A DNA stretch of 64,000 nucleotides, from NCBI RefSeq assembly GCF_017052585.1, contig NZ_JAFFHZ010000001.1:5828001-5892000 (forward strand), read 5' to 3'. How positions within the stretch are numbered: the stretch's first letter is position 1; every line of letters begins with the position of its first letter. Source of the DNA: Paenibacillus apiarius (lineage in GTDB: Bacteria; Bacillota; Bacilli; Paenibacillales; Paenibacillaceae). A program made the translations under genes and the position numbers. The notes beneath the pieces were generated by a model, which was not told the origin of the DNA, did no database searches, and worked only from the letters and a program-made list of their open reading frames with translations. Below, in pieces: positions 18,050 through 27,039 of the stretch.

Positions 18050-18214
18050 TTCTATTCGCCGGAGGAAAAGCGGTTTATGTCGGAGCATACGTATGAAGGG
18101 GAACTGACGAACCCGCTGAGTTTGATTCGGTATACGTATGTGCAGAATAATCCGGTATTCTGTTTTTTACGAGGTGAATTTGAAAACATGGGAATCAGCA
18201 ATAAATCGGCGTGA
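18050..18214 (+). pseudogene. RHS/YD-repeat core fragment
   Basis: An open frame without a start codon encodes FYSPEEKRFMSEHTYEGEL and NPLSLIRYTYVQNNPV. This is the hallmark of the RHS-repeat-associated core that precedes the toxin tip in RHS/WapA-like proteins. Only about 55 codons remain, ending in unrelated sequence, so this is the scar of a deleted polymorphic toxin gene. Confidence 0.8.
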
Positions 18215-18251
18215 AAGGCCCCCTTCAAGGATCTAAAGGAAGGGGGCCTTT
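18214..18251. terminator. Strong bidirectional terminator
   Basis: Perfect 13-bp stem AAAGGCCCCCTTC/GAAGGGGGCCTTT with a 12-base loop. A/T runs on either side are short. It serves the RHS remnant on + and the gene fragment on -. Confidence 0.75.
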
Positions 18252-18292
18252 CCCACTCAGCGTTCAAATATAGCTTCAATTTCTGCAATAAA

Positions 18293-18523
18293 TTATTGAT
18301 CTGAACTATTAATATGGTAACTTTCTTGATATGAATCTCGTAGATAGGAGTCAACAGCATTTTCAATGTCAGTTGTATTGATATAAAAATCTGTTGGTGT
18401 GTGCAATAACCGTTGAAACCTCTCTTCTAGCGAAGATAGTTTTTCTTGAACTTCCTCTTCAATATCGCTAATAATCTTTTTCTCTAAATCGGATACTACC
18501 GTGCAGTCCCTCGCTACGCTATT
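18293..18523 (-). pseudogene. Fragment of an unidentified coding sequence
   Basis: The minus strand is open for about 75 codons without a start and reads ISDIEEEVQEKLSSLEERF, then QRLLHTPTDFYINTTDIENA, ending HINSSDQ-stop at 18293. It looks like real protein-coding sequence (acidic, amphipathic), not random DNA. It faces the RHS scar and ends against the shared terminator. It could be the tail of a polymorphic-toxin immunity gene or a mobile-element gene; neither is shown. Confidence 0.45.
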
Positions 18524-18601
18524 TCATGGAAAGAACAGGAATTTTGTTCAAACATCCAGTATACTGAAATCAGCCGATCTGTTGCTGGGAAAGGATGGAG
18601 G

Positions 18602-19639
18602 ATGAAGAAACAGCAGCGAACACGAACCGCAATATATTGTCGTCTCAGTCGGGACGATGAGCAGAGCGGTGAAAGCATGAGCATTGAAAATCAAAAGATT
18701 TTGCTTCAGCGTTATGCCAAGGAACATAATTTTGAAGTAGCGGACATTTATATTGATGATGGCTGGAGTGGCACGAACTTTGACCGTCCTGACTTTCAGA
18801 GAATGAAACGAGATATTGAGAACGGCAGCATAGATATTGTGCTGGTGAAGGACTTGAGCCGCTTGGGGCGTAATCAGATTGAAACCAGCTTGTGCATTCA
18901 GGTGTTTTTTCCTGAATATCAGGTGCGTTTCATTGCTGTCAGTGAAAACATTGACACCGCCAAAGGTGAAGACGATTTCATGGAGTTACGCAACCTGTTC
19001 AATGAATGGTTTGTCCGCGATACAAGTCGGAAGGTCAAGAGTGGCTACCGCCAGCGAGCATTGAACGGCGACTATACCGGAGCCTTTGCTCCCTACGGTT
19101 ATCGTAAGGATGAGCAGAACAAGCATAAGCTTGTTCCGGATGAAAATACCGCCGCGATTGTGCAGCGAATTTTCCGATTAGCGTTGGAGGGTCACAGCCC
19201 CTATAAAATTGGCAGGCTGCTACGTGAAGAGCGCATTTTAACCCCACGCGCTTACCTAGCCGAACAGCATCAGCGTTACTTGAAGGTCGTCAATACCAAG
19301 CATCCCTATGATTGGGGCGCGACGACAGTCAAGGTCATTCTCCAGAACAAGGTGCATCTAGGGCATATGGTGAGCCACAAGACAACCAAGCCTTCTTTTA
19401 AGCGAAAAGGAATGGTTGCTGTGCCAGAGGATGAATGGATTGAGGTTCCGAACACGCATGAGCCGCTAATTGACGAGGAAACCTTTGCTTTAGCGCAGAA
19501 GGTAATTCGAGTAAAGAAGCGCCCAACAAAGGAAGGCGAGCACCAAATCTTTGCGGGACTGCTGAAATGCTCGACCTGTGGACAAGGGCTGTCCTTTGCT
19601 CGTGGTGGCAGTAGTAAAACTGTAGAACTAGTTCTTTAA
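18602..19639 (+). pseudogene. Large serine recombinase, C-terminally truncated
   Basis: The 345-residue product keeps the resolvase catalytic domain (YCRLSRDD with Ser16, VLVKDLSRLGRN, Arg-rich FVRDTSRKVKSGY) and the recombinase DNA-binding domain (GYRKDEQNKHKLVPDE onward). It stops just inside the zinc-ribbon (CSTCGQGLSFARGG), losing the second Cys pair and the coiled-coil C-terminus; Tn4451/Tn5397-type enzymes run to more than 500 residues. It starts at ATG 18602 behind GGATGGAGG. It is probably inactive and marks the edge of a lost integrative element. Confidence 0.85.
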
Positions 19640-19650
19640 ATGTAATTAAA

Positions 19651-19685
19651 CAGACTTATGTCGTTTTATGTGAGACACAAGTCTG
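19651..19685. terminator. Hairpin between recombinase remnant and methyltransferase
   Basis: CAGACTTATGTC pairs with GACACAAGTCTG (one mismatch or G-U) around an 11-base loop. The flanks are A/T rich. It lies between convergent reading frames. Confidence 0.55.
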
Positions 19686-19760
19686 CTTAATTAATGACCA
19701 CGCCGAAACAACTATGCTTGAATAAAGGTCATAGGCTGGTGGGGCGTTAAGCTATCGATA

Positions 19761-20573
19761 TTATAGTTTTCTTGCTTTGACTACAAAAGTTACAGGAAGC
19801 ATCTTTGCTTTTTTTGCAAAATCGCTGTTATCGTCCCGCGATTGCATAATTTCATCATCAGATTGCTCAATCATTTGCTCAATTACAAATCCCGCTTTTG
19901 CCAACGCATTCACATAGGTTGATAGTTTACGGTCCGATAATGTCAGCGTACCTTCATCAAGGGATACCGAATACCACGATTCATCGAAATAACATTTTTT
20001 AAAAGAAAGCATATTATTTTCTGCAACAACACATTTATGGATAGGGTGAGACCAACTAAAAATAAATACGCCATCTTTTTTAAGATAAGAAGCGATACGG
20101 CAAAAAGTGCTCTCAAGGTCGGTGGTCCAGCCTATGGCATAAATCGAATACACAAAGTCAAAATAATCCATTGGTATGCCGCATTCTTCTTCCATGGGAG
20201 AGCAGATAAATTTTGCTGAAAGGCCGCATGCCGCCAAATGTTGCTTTGCCTTTTCGATTTGTTTTTCTGATATATCCACAGCCCATAGTTCAGATGCTTG
20301 GCGTTCCCCCAGATATTGCAAGGATTGACCGTTTCCACAGCCTATCTCCAGCATCTTTTTCCCTGAGACATCGCCCAAAAGCTGCAATTTTTCTTCTGAG
20401 ACAAATGCTCCATAAAAAGGAAGCACAATTGCTCCCAAGAAGTCATTTCCTTTTGTATCCCAATAGAAGCTATTTGTTCGATACACCGAATTTTTGTCCA
20501 TATCGATCGAGATAGCGCTGCCAACCTCGCCAGCGCCTATAATGTTAGTTCGATACACCGAATTCTTGTCCAT
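19761..20573 (-). CDS. Class I SAM-dependent methyltransferase with duplicated N-terminus
   Basis: This 270-residue methyltransferase carries motif I KMLEIGCGNGQSLQYLG, ELWAVDISEKQIEKAK and DFVYSIYAIGWTTD. The substrate is unknown. The start at 20573 has GGGGAGGG upstream. The first ten residues, MDKNSVYRTN, occur a second time 23 residues later as MDKNSVYRTNSFYWDTKG, the usual family N-terminus. A 69-bp in-frame insertion that includes a copy of the 5' end has therefore lengthened the gene. The inserted segment NIIGAGEVGSAIS has no counterpart in the family. Confidence 0.85.
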   Translation of the reverse strand: MDKNSVYRTNIIGAGEVGSAISIDMDKNSVYRTNSFYWDTKGNDFLGAIVLPFYGAFVSEEKLQLLGDVSGKKMLEIGCGNGQSLQYLGERQASELWAVDISEKQIEKAKQHLAACGLSAKFICSPMEEECGIPMDYFDFVYSIYAIGWTTDLESTFCRIASYLKKDGVFIFSWSHPIHKCVVAENNMLSFKKCYFDESWYSVSLDEGTLTLSDRKLSTYVNALAKAGFVIEQMIEQSDDEIMQSRDDNSDFAKKAKMLPVTFVVKARKL

Positions 20574-20890
20574 GCCGACGCCCTCCCCAAATATAAATAA
20601 TATGAGCCTAAACGTATATCCCGACTTGCGCGTTATCCCAATAACACATATCGAATACGAACACTTTGCGCTATTGAGCCCAAAACAATGTAACATTTAT
20701 CAATAAACAAATACAGTTAAAATCATCCATCCAGCGTCTATATGCCATATAGCGAAGAAATGAAGATAAGGACATTTCGTTTTTTTATTGTTTCTTAAGA
20801 TTATATTCATAGAAAGGTAAGTTAAATATTGGATATTACATGTTAGTATAAAAAAGAATGTTCATACAATGACACAAAGGAGACAATAAT

Positions 20891-21892
20891 ATGAATCTAA
20901 AAAAAGCTATTTTAGCGACTATGATCGTATCTAGTATGGTTATAACCTTGGCAGGCCCGATTCCTGCAGGAGCTGAGGCAGCGCAAGAGGTGCAGAAAGA
21001 ACAGCTATTGGTCAAGAAAATTAAAATCGACAAAACGATGGCTGCCAAGCTGCAAAAAGCTGTAAAAGAATTTGCGGGGACAGAGGTTAAGCTGAATCTG
21101 CAGGATGCTTCCCAACACATAAGCGGTCTAGTGGAGGTTAAGTCGGCAGATGGAAAATACGGCATTGACTATCAACAAAAAACAGGAGAAATCATTACTA
21201 TTACCGGCAACCAATCCATCGATAAAGTCAGTACGGAGGATCAGAACGAAGTTCTGAACGTGTTAAAAGGGTTGGATGCGAAGAAAAAGTATACATTTGA
21301 TAAAGAAGTTCATGTCAGTCAGTACAATAATAATAAAGGAAAAAAGACGCCTTTCTACACATATGTGTTAAGAGGGGAAGGATTCACTGCCTATTTATGG
21401 AAGAATAATCCGAATCATTCGACAAAGACTCGTGTAGAGGCCCAAATCGAAATGGCCAAGGACGATCTTGATCCAAAGCTTCTGGAAAAGGCAACCAAAG
21501 CAGTGGAAACGGCATTAGGCCGTGATTTTGACGTAACGAAAGCGCTGCTTAGGGGTGACACTAAAAAAAATCAATGGCAGCTCCGAAGCGATGATGTTAT
21601 GCTGGCTTTGGATGCAAAGACAGGGAGAACAGAATATGTCTATGATTTGTCGCGAGAACGGGTGATGTCGAACAAAGATATCACGGAAAAAGAAGTGAAA
21701 GAAATCGTTGCACCGATTGCGAAACAATTGTTCAATATGGACATCCAGGGACTTGAAGTGAAATGGGACAGCTTCGGAGATTTCTGCTTCAAGCAAAAAG
21801 AAGATACGAAAATGACAGTGGCGCTGGATGCCGATAAAAACATAGTATACATGTTTCCCGGAATTAGAATGAATCTAGCGAATGTGAAGTGA
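20891..21892 (+). CDS. Exported PepSY/YcdB-like repeat-family protein, copy A
   Basis: This 333-residue secreted protein has a classic signal peptide (MNLKKAILATMIVSSMVITL..., cleavage near PAGAEA). A lysine-rich mature part holds two or three PepSY/YcdB-like units, each with a pattern of KLLEKATKAVETALG then aromatic/charged strands and DA(K/D)TG-like turns. AAGGAGA precedes the ATG. Paralogues lie at 30122, 31341 and 33814, with a fragment at 21911. The function is unknown; protease-inhibitory or envelope roles known for PepSY domains are only a possibility. Confidence 0.75.
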   Translation: MNLKKAILATMIVSSMVITLAGPIPAGAEAAQEVQKEQLLVKKIKIDKTMAAKLQKAVKEFAGTEVKLNLQDASQHISGLVEVKSADGKYGIDYQQKTGEIITITGNQSIDKVSTEDQNEVLNVLKGLDAKKKYTFDKEVHVSQYNNNKGKKTPFYTYVLRGEGFTAYLWKNNPNHSTKTRVEAQIEMAKDDLDPKLLEKATKAVETALGRDFDVTKALLRGDTKKNQWQLRSDDVMLALDAKTGRTEYVYDLSRERVMSNKDITEKEVKEIVAPIAKQLFNMDIQGLEVKWDSFGDFCFKQKEDTKMTVALDADKNIVYMFPGIRMNLANVK

Positions 21893-21910
21893 TAGATAAC
21901 TAATTTTCGC

Positions 21911-22068
21911 ATGATCAACACTGGGAATACAAGAAAGACTTTGGCACGACCATAATTGAAGTTGACAAGGAAGAGCCTGAACCGAATTTGCTGAAAACGG
22001 CAGAAGAAGCGGTAAAAACGGAATGCCCAAAATCATCCACTGGCTTGATCAGTCGGTGGATGTGTTAA
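21911..22068 (+). pseudogene. Fragment of a further PepSY-like paralogue
   Basis: An open stretch without a start reads HDQHWEYKKDFGTTIIEVDK then EPEPNLLKTAEEAVKTE. It aligns with the EMAKDDLDPKLLEKATKAVE part of the intact neighbour and ends in unrelated sequence at a TAA. It is the remnant of a tandem copy. Confidence 0.65.
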
Positions 22069-22332
22069 ACGACACAAAAGTACCCTTTTGCTTGGCGGAA
22101 ACTCGCCTCCAAGAATGGCGGTATAAATTCATTAATATTGTTCACTATCACAAAGTCTTTGTAATGTAGCTGTAATAGGAGAAAACAAGAATAATCGAAA
22201 GAGTTCGACCTGTTACGGTTTGGGATAACTACACATTAGATATTGAGCTAAAGAACATTAGTAGTGAAGAAAGGATAGCGAAACTGTCGAAATCCAAATT
22301 AACAAAAAACAGAGAATGATGACTGGGACTCT

Positions 22333-22752
22333 ATGTTCCACAAAGACACTATTTTAGAGCCATCGCAACAGGTGGATTTACAAGATATTAAGGTAGTCAA
22401 TCTTATCATGTCTTCCAACAATGGAAAGCAGCGATTTATCGTGGATCTCACCAAATCCTTGTCTATAGAGAGCTATGTCCATATCGGACTTGATGTAGTC
22501 AGTGAAATGAATCAAAAGATAACAGAGGATGCAGGCAAATTCCATATTAAATTTGATAGCTATCGGAAGAATAAGATATTCTTCTTTGATTTGGTATTAC
22601 CGCAGCATCTGAAAGAAATATACGGGGACGAAAAATTGGATACTGATTTACTAAAAGAACGAATGATACAAGATATAAATGAGGAAATAGGAGCCAATCT
22701 AGAACTACCTGATTCTATTGGTGTGCTTCTGATGCATGCTTTCTATGGATAA
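22333..22752 (+). CDS. Hypothetical protein
   Basis: A 139-residue soluble protein whose family I do not recognise. It is acidic, without signal or membrane segments, and ends with a helical DLLKERMIQDINEEIGANLE segment. No convincing ribosome binding site precedes the ATG, so it may be the tail of a longer broken gene. The 150 bp upstream also read as protein in another frame (RVRPVTVWDNYTLDIELKN), loosely like the start of DUF2442 proteins. Confidence 0.45.
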   Translation: MFHKDTILEPSQQVDLQDIKVVNLIMSSNNGKQRFIVDLTKSLSIESYVHIGLDVVSEMNQKITEDAGKFHIKFDSYRKNKIFFFDLVLPQHLKEIYGDEKLDTDLLKERMIQDINEEIGANLELPDSIGVLLMHAFYG

Positions 22753-23246
22753 TCAGGAGAAGGACTACAATGAAAACGAATAACCCGAAGTAGATTTGTC
22801 CATTTTGCCTGAGGTCGTACCTACTGAGTTTTTTTGTTTCCTCCCGAAGGAATGATCAGCATTTTTATTTTTAGTACGGCCAACAATGACTTCGTATCCC
22901 TTGGTTCATGCATTGCTCCAGAAAAGGGAACGGCGACCTCCGGATCGATTTTTTACATAAGCCCCAGAGAATAACACTTGGCCTTTTTGTGCCAGTGATC
23001 GACACTTCGGAAGTAGAAAGAAAGCATAGTCATAAAATGGACTTGCCTTTTCCCTTGTAATCTAATCACTAAAACTATATATCGATGATTCGCTTCAACA
23101 CGATAACTATATATTGTTGGGTCAAGTCGAGAGAGTTACACATACTCAGACATCGGTATCCTCCTGAAAGGGGGTGAAGCCCATAAAGATAGAGACGATA
23201 TTGACGTTGGTGTTGAACGTGGTTCGTTTTGTGTTTGATGTTTACA
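22753..23246. other. Gene-free stretch
   Basis: About 490 bp with no supported reading frame. It holds short pieces that look like eroded coding DNA, but I could not assign them. It leads into the long inverted repeat at 23247. Confidence 0.4.
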
Positions 23247-23309
23247 AATACATCAGGAAGTAGGATCGCTGTCCCTGACAAGAACGCCGATCCTACTTCC
23301 TGATGTATT
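23247..23309. repeat. Perfect 22-bp inverted repeat with GACAAGAAC in the loop
   Basis: Arms 23247-23268 (starting AATACATCAGGAAGTAGGAT) and 23288-23309 are exactly complementary. The 19-base loop contains GTCCCTGACAAGAAC, sharing the GACAAGAAC core of the palindromes at 7163 and 24607. The free energy of such a hairpin would be very favourable. Confidence 0.85.
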
Positions 23310-23447
23310 GAAATGGAGAAAGCCCTCGTCTGTAGTACGAATAACTCACTCCGAAAAAGCCATTTGCAGTTGCTGAAGTGCACCCCTTAGAATAGACATT
23401 GGAAAAACCCCTGGTTAATCCGATGAATTCTAAGGGGTACATTTTTT

Positions 23448-23758
23448 ATGGCGATTAAAGGGAAGAATTCAAGACGTATTCTGAAGACCTAAAGATGGAA
23501 GCTATTCGACTTCATCTAGAGGAGAAATGGACATATCGGCAGATAAACGAGCACTTGGGGATACATGATAAGGATCGGATGAATCGTTGGATGCGAAAAT
23601 ATCCAGATCAAGGCGAGTTCGGACTATTGGATCAACGGGGACGGAGAACGGAATATTTGAATCAAGATCGATATGTGCGGAAGTTGAAGCGAGAGAACAC
23701 GATGCTAAAAAAGTGTTTAGAAATCTGGATACGGGAGGTACGAGACAAAAGTATTTAA
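23448..23758 (+). pseudogene. IS3-family transposase OrfA, frameshifted
   Basis: The frame opens MAIKGKNSRR and must shift by one base near 23465 to reach the real OrfA sequence TYSEDLKMEAIRLHLEEKW. This helix-turn-helix protein continues with WTYRQINEHLGIHDKDRMNR and a C-terminal leucine-rich helix. It binds the IS ends in intact elements. The shift separates the start from the body of the gene. Confidence 0.8.
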
Positions 23759-23770
23759 CGATTCAGGAGG

Positions 23771-24610
23771 TTGCCAGTGAGTTCACAGTCAGTGAACTAT
23801 GCAAGGTCTTCGGTGTTTCCAGAAGCGGCTATCGGCTATTATGCTTACCTCAAAAGCAAAATGGCAGATCGAGACAAGGAGATTAAGCAATTAATTCAAG
23901 CGGTCTACACAAAGTATGAAGGAAGATATGGATATCGACAGATCCAACTCTTTCTCCTGCAAGATCATGGAGTTTGGGTGAATCATAAGAAGGTATTGCG
24001 AATCATGCAGGCAATGAATTTACGCTCTCCCATCCGCCGTAAACACCGTTGCAACTACACTTCCTCCACAGGAGGGCGTGTCACGGAAAATCTGTTAAAG
24101 CGTCAATTCTGCCGCCGATAAACCAAACAAGAAGTGGGTTACGGATGTCACCCAATATCGTGTCGGGGAAACTTGGTTATACCTTTCAGTCATCAAAGAT
24201 CTTTTCAGTAACGAAATAGTGACCTACCACATGAGTTTACGTAACGATAACGAGTTAGTTCTCCAGACGTTCAGAAATGCCTTTAAAAAGTCAAAAGACG
24301 TGTCTGGATGATCGTTCACAGCGACCAAGGATTCCAGTACACGTCTTACGCTTACCACGACATGCTGCCAAAGGTTGGCGCCCAAATCAGCATGTCTCGT
24401 AGAGGCAACTGTCATGACAACGCCTCAATGGAGAGTTTCTTCTCATATTTCAAAGGACTCTACCCTTATGATATACGAAGTTTGGTTGAGGCACAAAGTA
24501 GAATTGAAGAATATATTCATTTTTACAACAACAGAAGACCGCAACGAAAACTAAAGAAGCTGACGCCGGTTGAGTACCGACGCCAGCTTGCGGCTTGTTT
24601 TGTTTTATAG
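23771..24610 (+). pseudogene. IS3-family transposase OrfB (DDE), frameshifted
   Basis: The remains of the rve/DDE integrase are spread over frames: GRYGYRQIQLFLLQDHGVWV, then a shift near 24115, KKWVTDVTQYRVGETWLYLS (first Asp), another shift near 24300, then IVHSDQGFQYTS (second Asp) and NCHDNASMESFFSYFKGL (Glu). It ends RRPQRKLKKLTPVEYRRQLA. All three catalytic positions survive, so the element died recently by small indels. Confidence 0.85.
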
Positions 24611-24654
24611 GACCAAGTTCTTGTCCCGAGCTGAGGACAAGAACTTGGTCCTAT
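24607..24654. repeat. Perfect 20-bp inverted repeat with GACAAGAAC core
   Basis: ATAGGACCAAGTTCTTGTCC (24607-24626) and its exact complement at 24635-24654 flank an 8-bp spacer. The inner GTTCTTGTC/GACAAGAAC matches the palindrome at 7163; the outer parts differ but remain perfectly paired. It directly follows the IS3 OrfB end. Confidence 0.85.
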
Positions 24655-25290
24655 TGCCGAGTTGATGAATGTCTAATCAAGAGCCTTATGCCGAGGCAAG
24701 CGATGCGGCATATACGCCTATCGATCCGCGGCCTCCAGAGAAGCGCGAGCATTACATGCTCCACCGTCAATAGTGGAGCATGGTTTGTGCTGAACCAAGC
24801 GCGGTACCATAAGGAGCTGTAGCAGCCGGCCCAGGTGCAGTGTGTTCGCCATCTGCAGCGAGGGCTGCAAGCGCATGTTAACGACTGGGCTGAAGGTGCC
24901 GCAGAGAGGCGGGACCTCACGCTATTGTAACTGCTTCTTGATCCCGCTTAACTTTTCGGTTTGGCTGCTTCGGATCGTGCCACAGGTGAAGTTGCAGGGT
25001 TACTGGATTGAGCTTGGGGAGATCTAGGGCATACTCGCAGATGCCTAAGGAATCCGCGCCTGTAGAGTCGGCGCCGGCTGGCGCGTAAGCTCCCAGCCTT
25101 CGCGGAGCGCGTGGGCGGGAGGATGCTAAAGACGGGCACAAACATGCTGGTGCCGAACAAAACAAGTGGAGCGATACGTTGCTGTAACTGGTGAATCCGG
25201 CAGGCGGGCGCTATTTGATTCCAACCAAAGAAGTTCCTTCGTTTAATGGAGAGCCTTAAAAAAATTATTAAAATTTTTATAATAACCCTT
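24655..25290. other. GC-rich degenerate stretch without intact gene
   Basis: About 630 bp, richer in G+C than its neighbours, with short open pieces but no start-to-stop gene with a ribosome binding site. A hairpin TGCTCCAC/GTGGAGCA lies near 24760. It looks like an eroded gene from a source with a different base composition; I could not name it. Confidence 0.4.
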
Positions 25291-25293
25291 TAC

Positions 25294-25316
25294 ATACTAT
25301 AGAGGGGTAGGGTATA
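25294..25316 (+). promoter_or_regulatory. CsoR/CstR-type operator
   Basis: ATACTATAGAGGGGTAGGGTAT resembles the G-tract-centred operators of the CsoR/CstR repressor family (ATAC...GGGGTA). It lies about 30 bp before the decayed csoR-like gene, where an autoregulatory operator is expected. Confidence 0.55.
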
Positions 25317-25346
25317 TTGATTGTAAAATTAAGGAGGTGAGGCAAT

Positions 25347-25523
25347 GTGATGATTTCAGAAAGTTTTAATGAAAATTGTTGTAATCACATCAATGCTGCT
25401 CATAAGACGGTGCAAGAAAAAGCCACCATTCAGATAAAGTAAAGAATAACTTAACAACAAGATTAAATCGAATCGAAGGAAATTCGAGGAATAAAGGATT
25501 AATTGAATAAGATGTGTTCTAGA
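25347..25523 (+). pseudogene. CsoR/FrmR-family repressor, degenerate
   Basis: Behind AAGGAGGTGAG the frame reads MMISESFNENCCNHINAAHK and stops after TIQIK. In the next frame the sequence continues SDKVKNNLTTRLNRIEGNSR and KGLIE-stop-DVF-stop. The pattern NRIEG(Q)..RG(I)KGLIE followed by D(V) is diagnostic of the CsoR/CstR/FrmR repressors. The frameshift, the premature stops and the loss of the C-terminal half with its Cys/His ligands show that the gene is dead. Confidence 0.8.
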
Positions 25524-25592
25524 TAAAATTAAAGATAACTTAACGATTAGTTCAGAAGATAATAAGCCATATATTGAAAGGAATGAAAAATT

Positions 25593-27005
25593 ATGAGTTT
25601 AGAAGCTTTAAATGAACAAGTAAAAAGGGATCTTTCTTATCTTGCATTTGGGGGAGAGGACTGGGTATGCCGGGCCCACCATCCTGAGGGGCATGTCTAC
25701 GATGCCGTGATTATAGGAGGGGGCCAGTGTGGCTTAGGTGTGGCCTTTGGGCTTTTGCGTGAAAGAATATCTAATATCCTTGTCATCGACGAAAACGTTG
25801 AAGGATATGAAGGGCCATGGGTAACTTACGCTCGTATGATGACATTGCGTACGGCTAAACATTTGATATCCATTGATCTTGGAGTTCCTTCTCTGACATT
25901 TCGCTCCTGGTGGGAAGCGCAATTTGGACCACAAAGTTGGGAGGACATCGATAAGATTCCACGGAACGATTGGATGAACTATTTACGTTGGTATCGAAAG
26001 GTTCTTAACTTACCTGTTGTTAATGAGGTAAAGGTGAAGCTTATTGAGCCTACAGGGGAAAATGTTTATCGACTGCATATGGAAGGAGCGGGAGCATCTT
26101 CTCAACCATTGCTGGCCCGCAAGGTTATCTTAGCTACTGGTATTCAAGGCGGAGGGGAATGGCACGTACCATCTATGATTTCCGAAACATTACCTCGTCA
26201 CCTCTATGCACACACCTCAGAAGACATTGACTTTAAGGCCCTAAAAGGCAAGAAGGTGGCCATTTTAGGCGGTGGGGCCTCAGCTTTTGACAATGCCAAT
26301 TTTGCATTATCTGAAGGCGTGGGGTCGGCTCATGTGTTTGTTCGCCGCACGGAGATGCCGCGCATTAACCCACTTCGACAAATGAGGGTATCAGGTCTAA
26401 TTGAACGTTTTCATGTTTTATCTGATGCTGATAAATATTCCGTTATAGCCCATTACTTTAAGCATCAACCTCCTACAAATGACACATTTGAACGTGCAGC
26501 TTCACATCCAGGCTTTACATTACACTTAGGTGCACCATGGCTTAGCGTACAGCATGAAGCAGAGAAGGCTGTTGTCACTACTCCACAAGGTAATTTCACT
26601 TTTGACTTTCTAATCATTTCCACTGGTCTTGTGACTGATCATTCTTTACGTCCAGAGCTAAAGCTTTTCGAACACCATATTGCACGTTGGGGCGACTATT
26701 ATCATGCACCTTCTGAGATCGCCAACCATAGGCTTGATGCGTATCCTTACCTTGACTCTGGCTTTACTTTCACATGCCGGGACAAAAAGGATACAAAGCT
26801 TCTTCATGGGCTTTTTGTTTTTAACTATTCAGCTATAGTTAGCTGTGGTATCTCAGCCTCTTCGCTCCCTGGAATGAGATATGGGATACCTAGACTCGTT
26901 TCAGCTGTAGCAGACCAACTGTTCTCTGATAATCGGAAGGAGATTCTGAAAAACTTCTATTCTTATGATGAAGCTGAATTCGTTGGAGAATGGACAAAGA
27001 CTTAG
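25593..27005 (+). CDS. FAD/NAD(P)-binding oxidoreductase (flavin monooxygenase-like)
   Basis: This 470-residue flavoprotein has the FAD-binding motif YDAVIIGGGQCGLGVAFGLL near residue 40. A second Rossmann motif, KVAILGGGASAFDNANFALS, lies near 225 and the C-terminal motif is DFLIISTGLVTD. The layout is that of flavin-dependent monooxygenases or lysine/ornithine-hydroxylase-like oxidoreductases, but I cannot assign a substrate. GAAAGGA precedes the ATG. It lies 70 bp behind the csoR remnant and its operator, so its expression was probably once under that repressor, and it is probably co-transcribed with the EamA transporter downstream. Confidence 0.85.
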   Translation: MSLEALNEQVKRDLSYLAFGGEDWVCRAHHPEGHVYDAVIIGGGQCGLGVAFGLLRERISNILVIDENVEGYEGPWVTYARMMTLRTAKHLISIDLGVPSLTFRSWWEAQFGPQSWEDIDKIPRNDWMNYLRWYRKVLNLPVVNEVKVKLIEPTGENVYRLHMEGAGASSQPLLARKVILATGIQGGGEWHVPSMISETLPRHLYAHTSEDIDFKALKGKKVAILGGGASAFDNANFALSEGVGSAHVFVRRTEMPRINPLRQMRVSGLIERFHVLSDADKYSVIAHYFKHQPPTNDTFERAASHPGFTLHLGAPWLSVQHEAEKAVVTTPQGNFTFDFLIISTGLVTDHSLRPELKLFEHHIARWGDYYHAPSEIANHRLDAYPYLDSGFTFTCRDKKDTKLLHGLFVFNYSAIVSCGISASSLPGMRYGIPRLVSAVADQLFSDNRKEILKNFYSYDEAEFVGEWTKT

Positions 27006-27039
27006 TTTCCTATTCAACTATTGAAGGGAGGATAGGCAA

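Larger units (their letters stand above)
23379..24610 (+). mobile_element. IS3-family (IS150-like) insertion sequence, inactivated
   Basis: Left end TGCACCCCTTAGAAT at 23379 is followed by orfA and orfB with the IS3 layout, both broken by frameshifts. The expected complementary right end (ending AAGGGGTGCA) is not present after orfB. Instead the sequence runs into the ATAGGACCAAGTTCTTGTCC palindrome, so the right terminus seems lost or replaced. Confidence 0.75.

Noticed and set aside
23247..24654. Inverted repeats considered as a CRISPR array or origin
   Set aside because: There are no regular repeat-spacer units, no cas genes, and the copies are far apart with differing arms.
25350..25442. 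A 31-residue Cys-containing peptide as a bacteriocin candidate
   Set aside because: The next frame continues with the diagnostic CsoR-family sequence, so this is the 5' end of a broken repressor gene.
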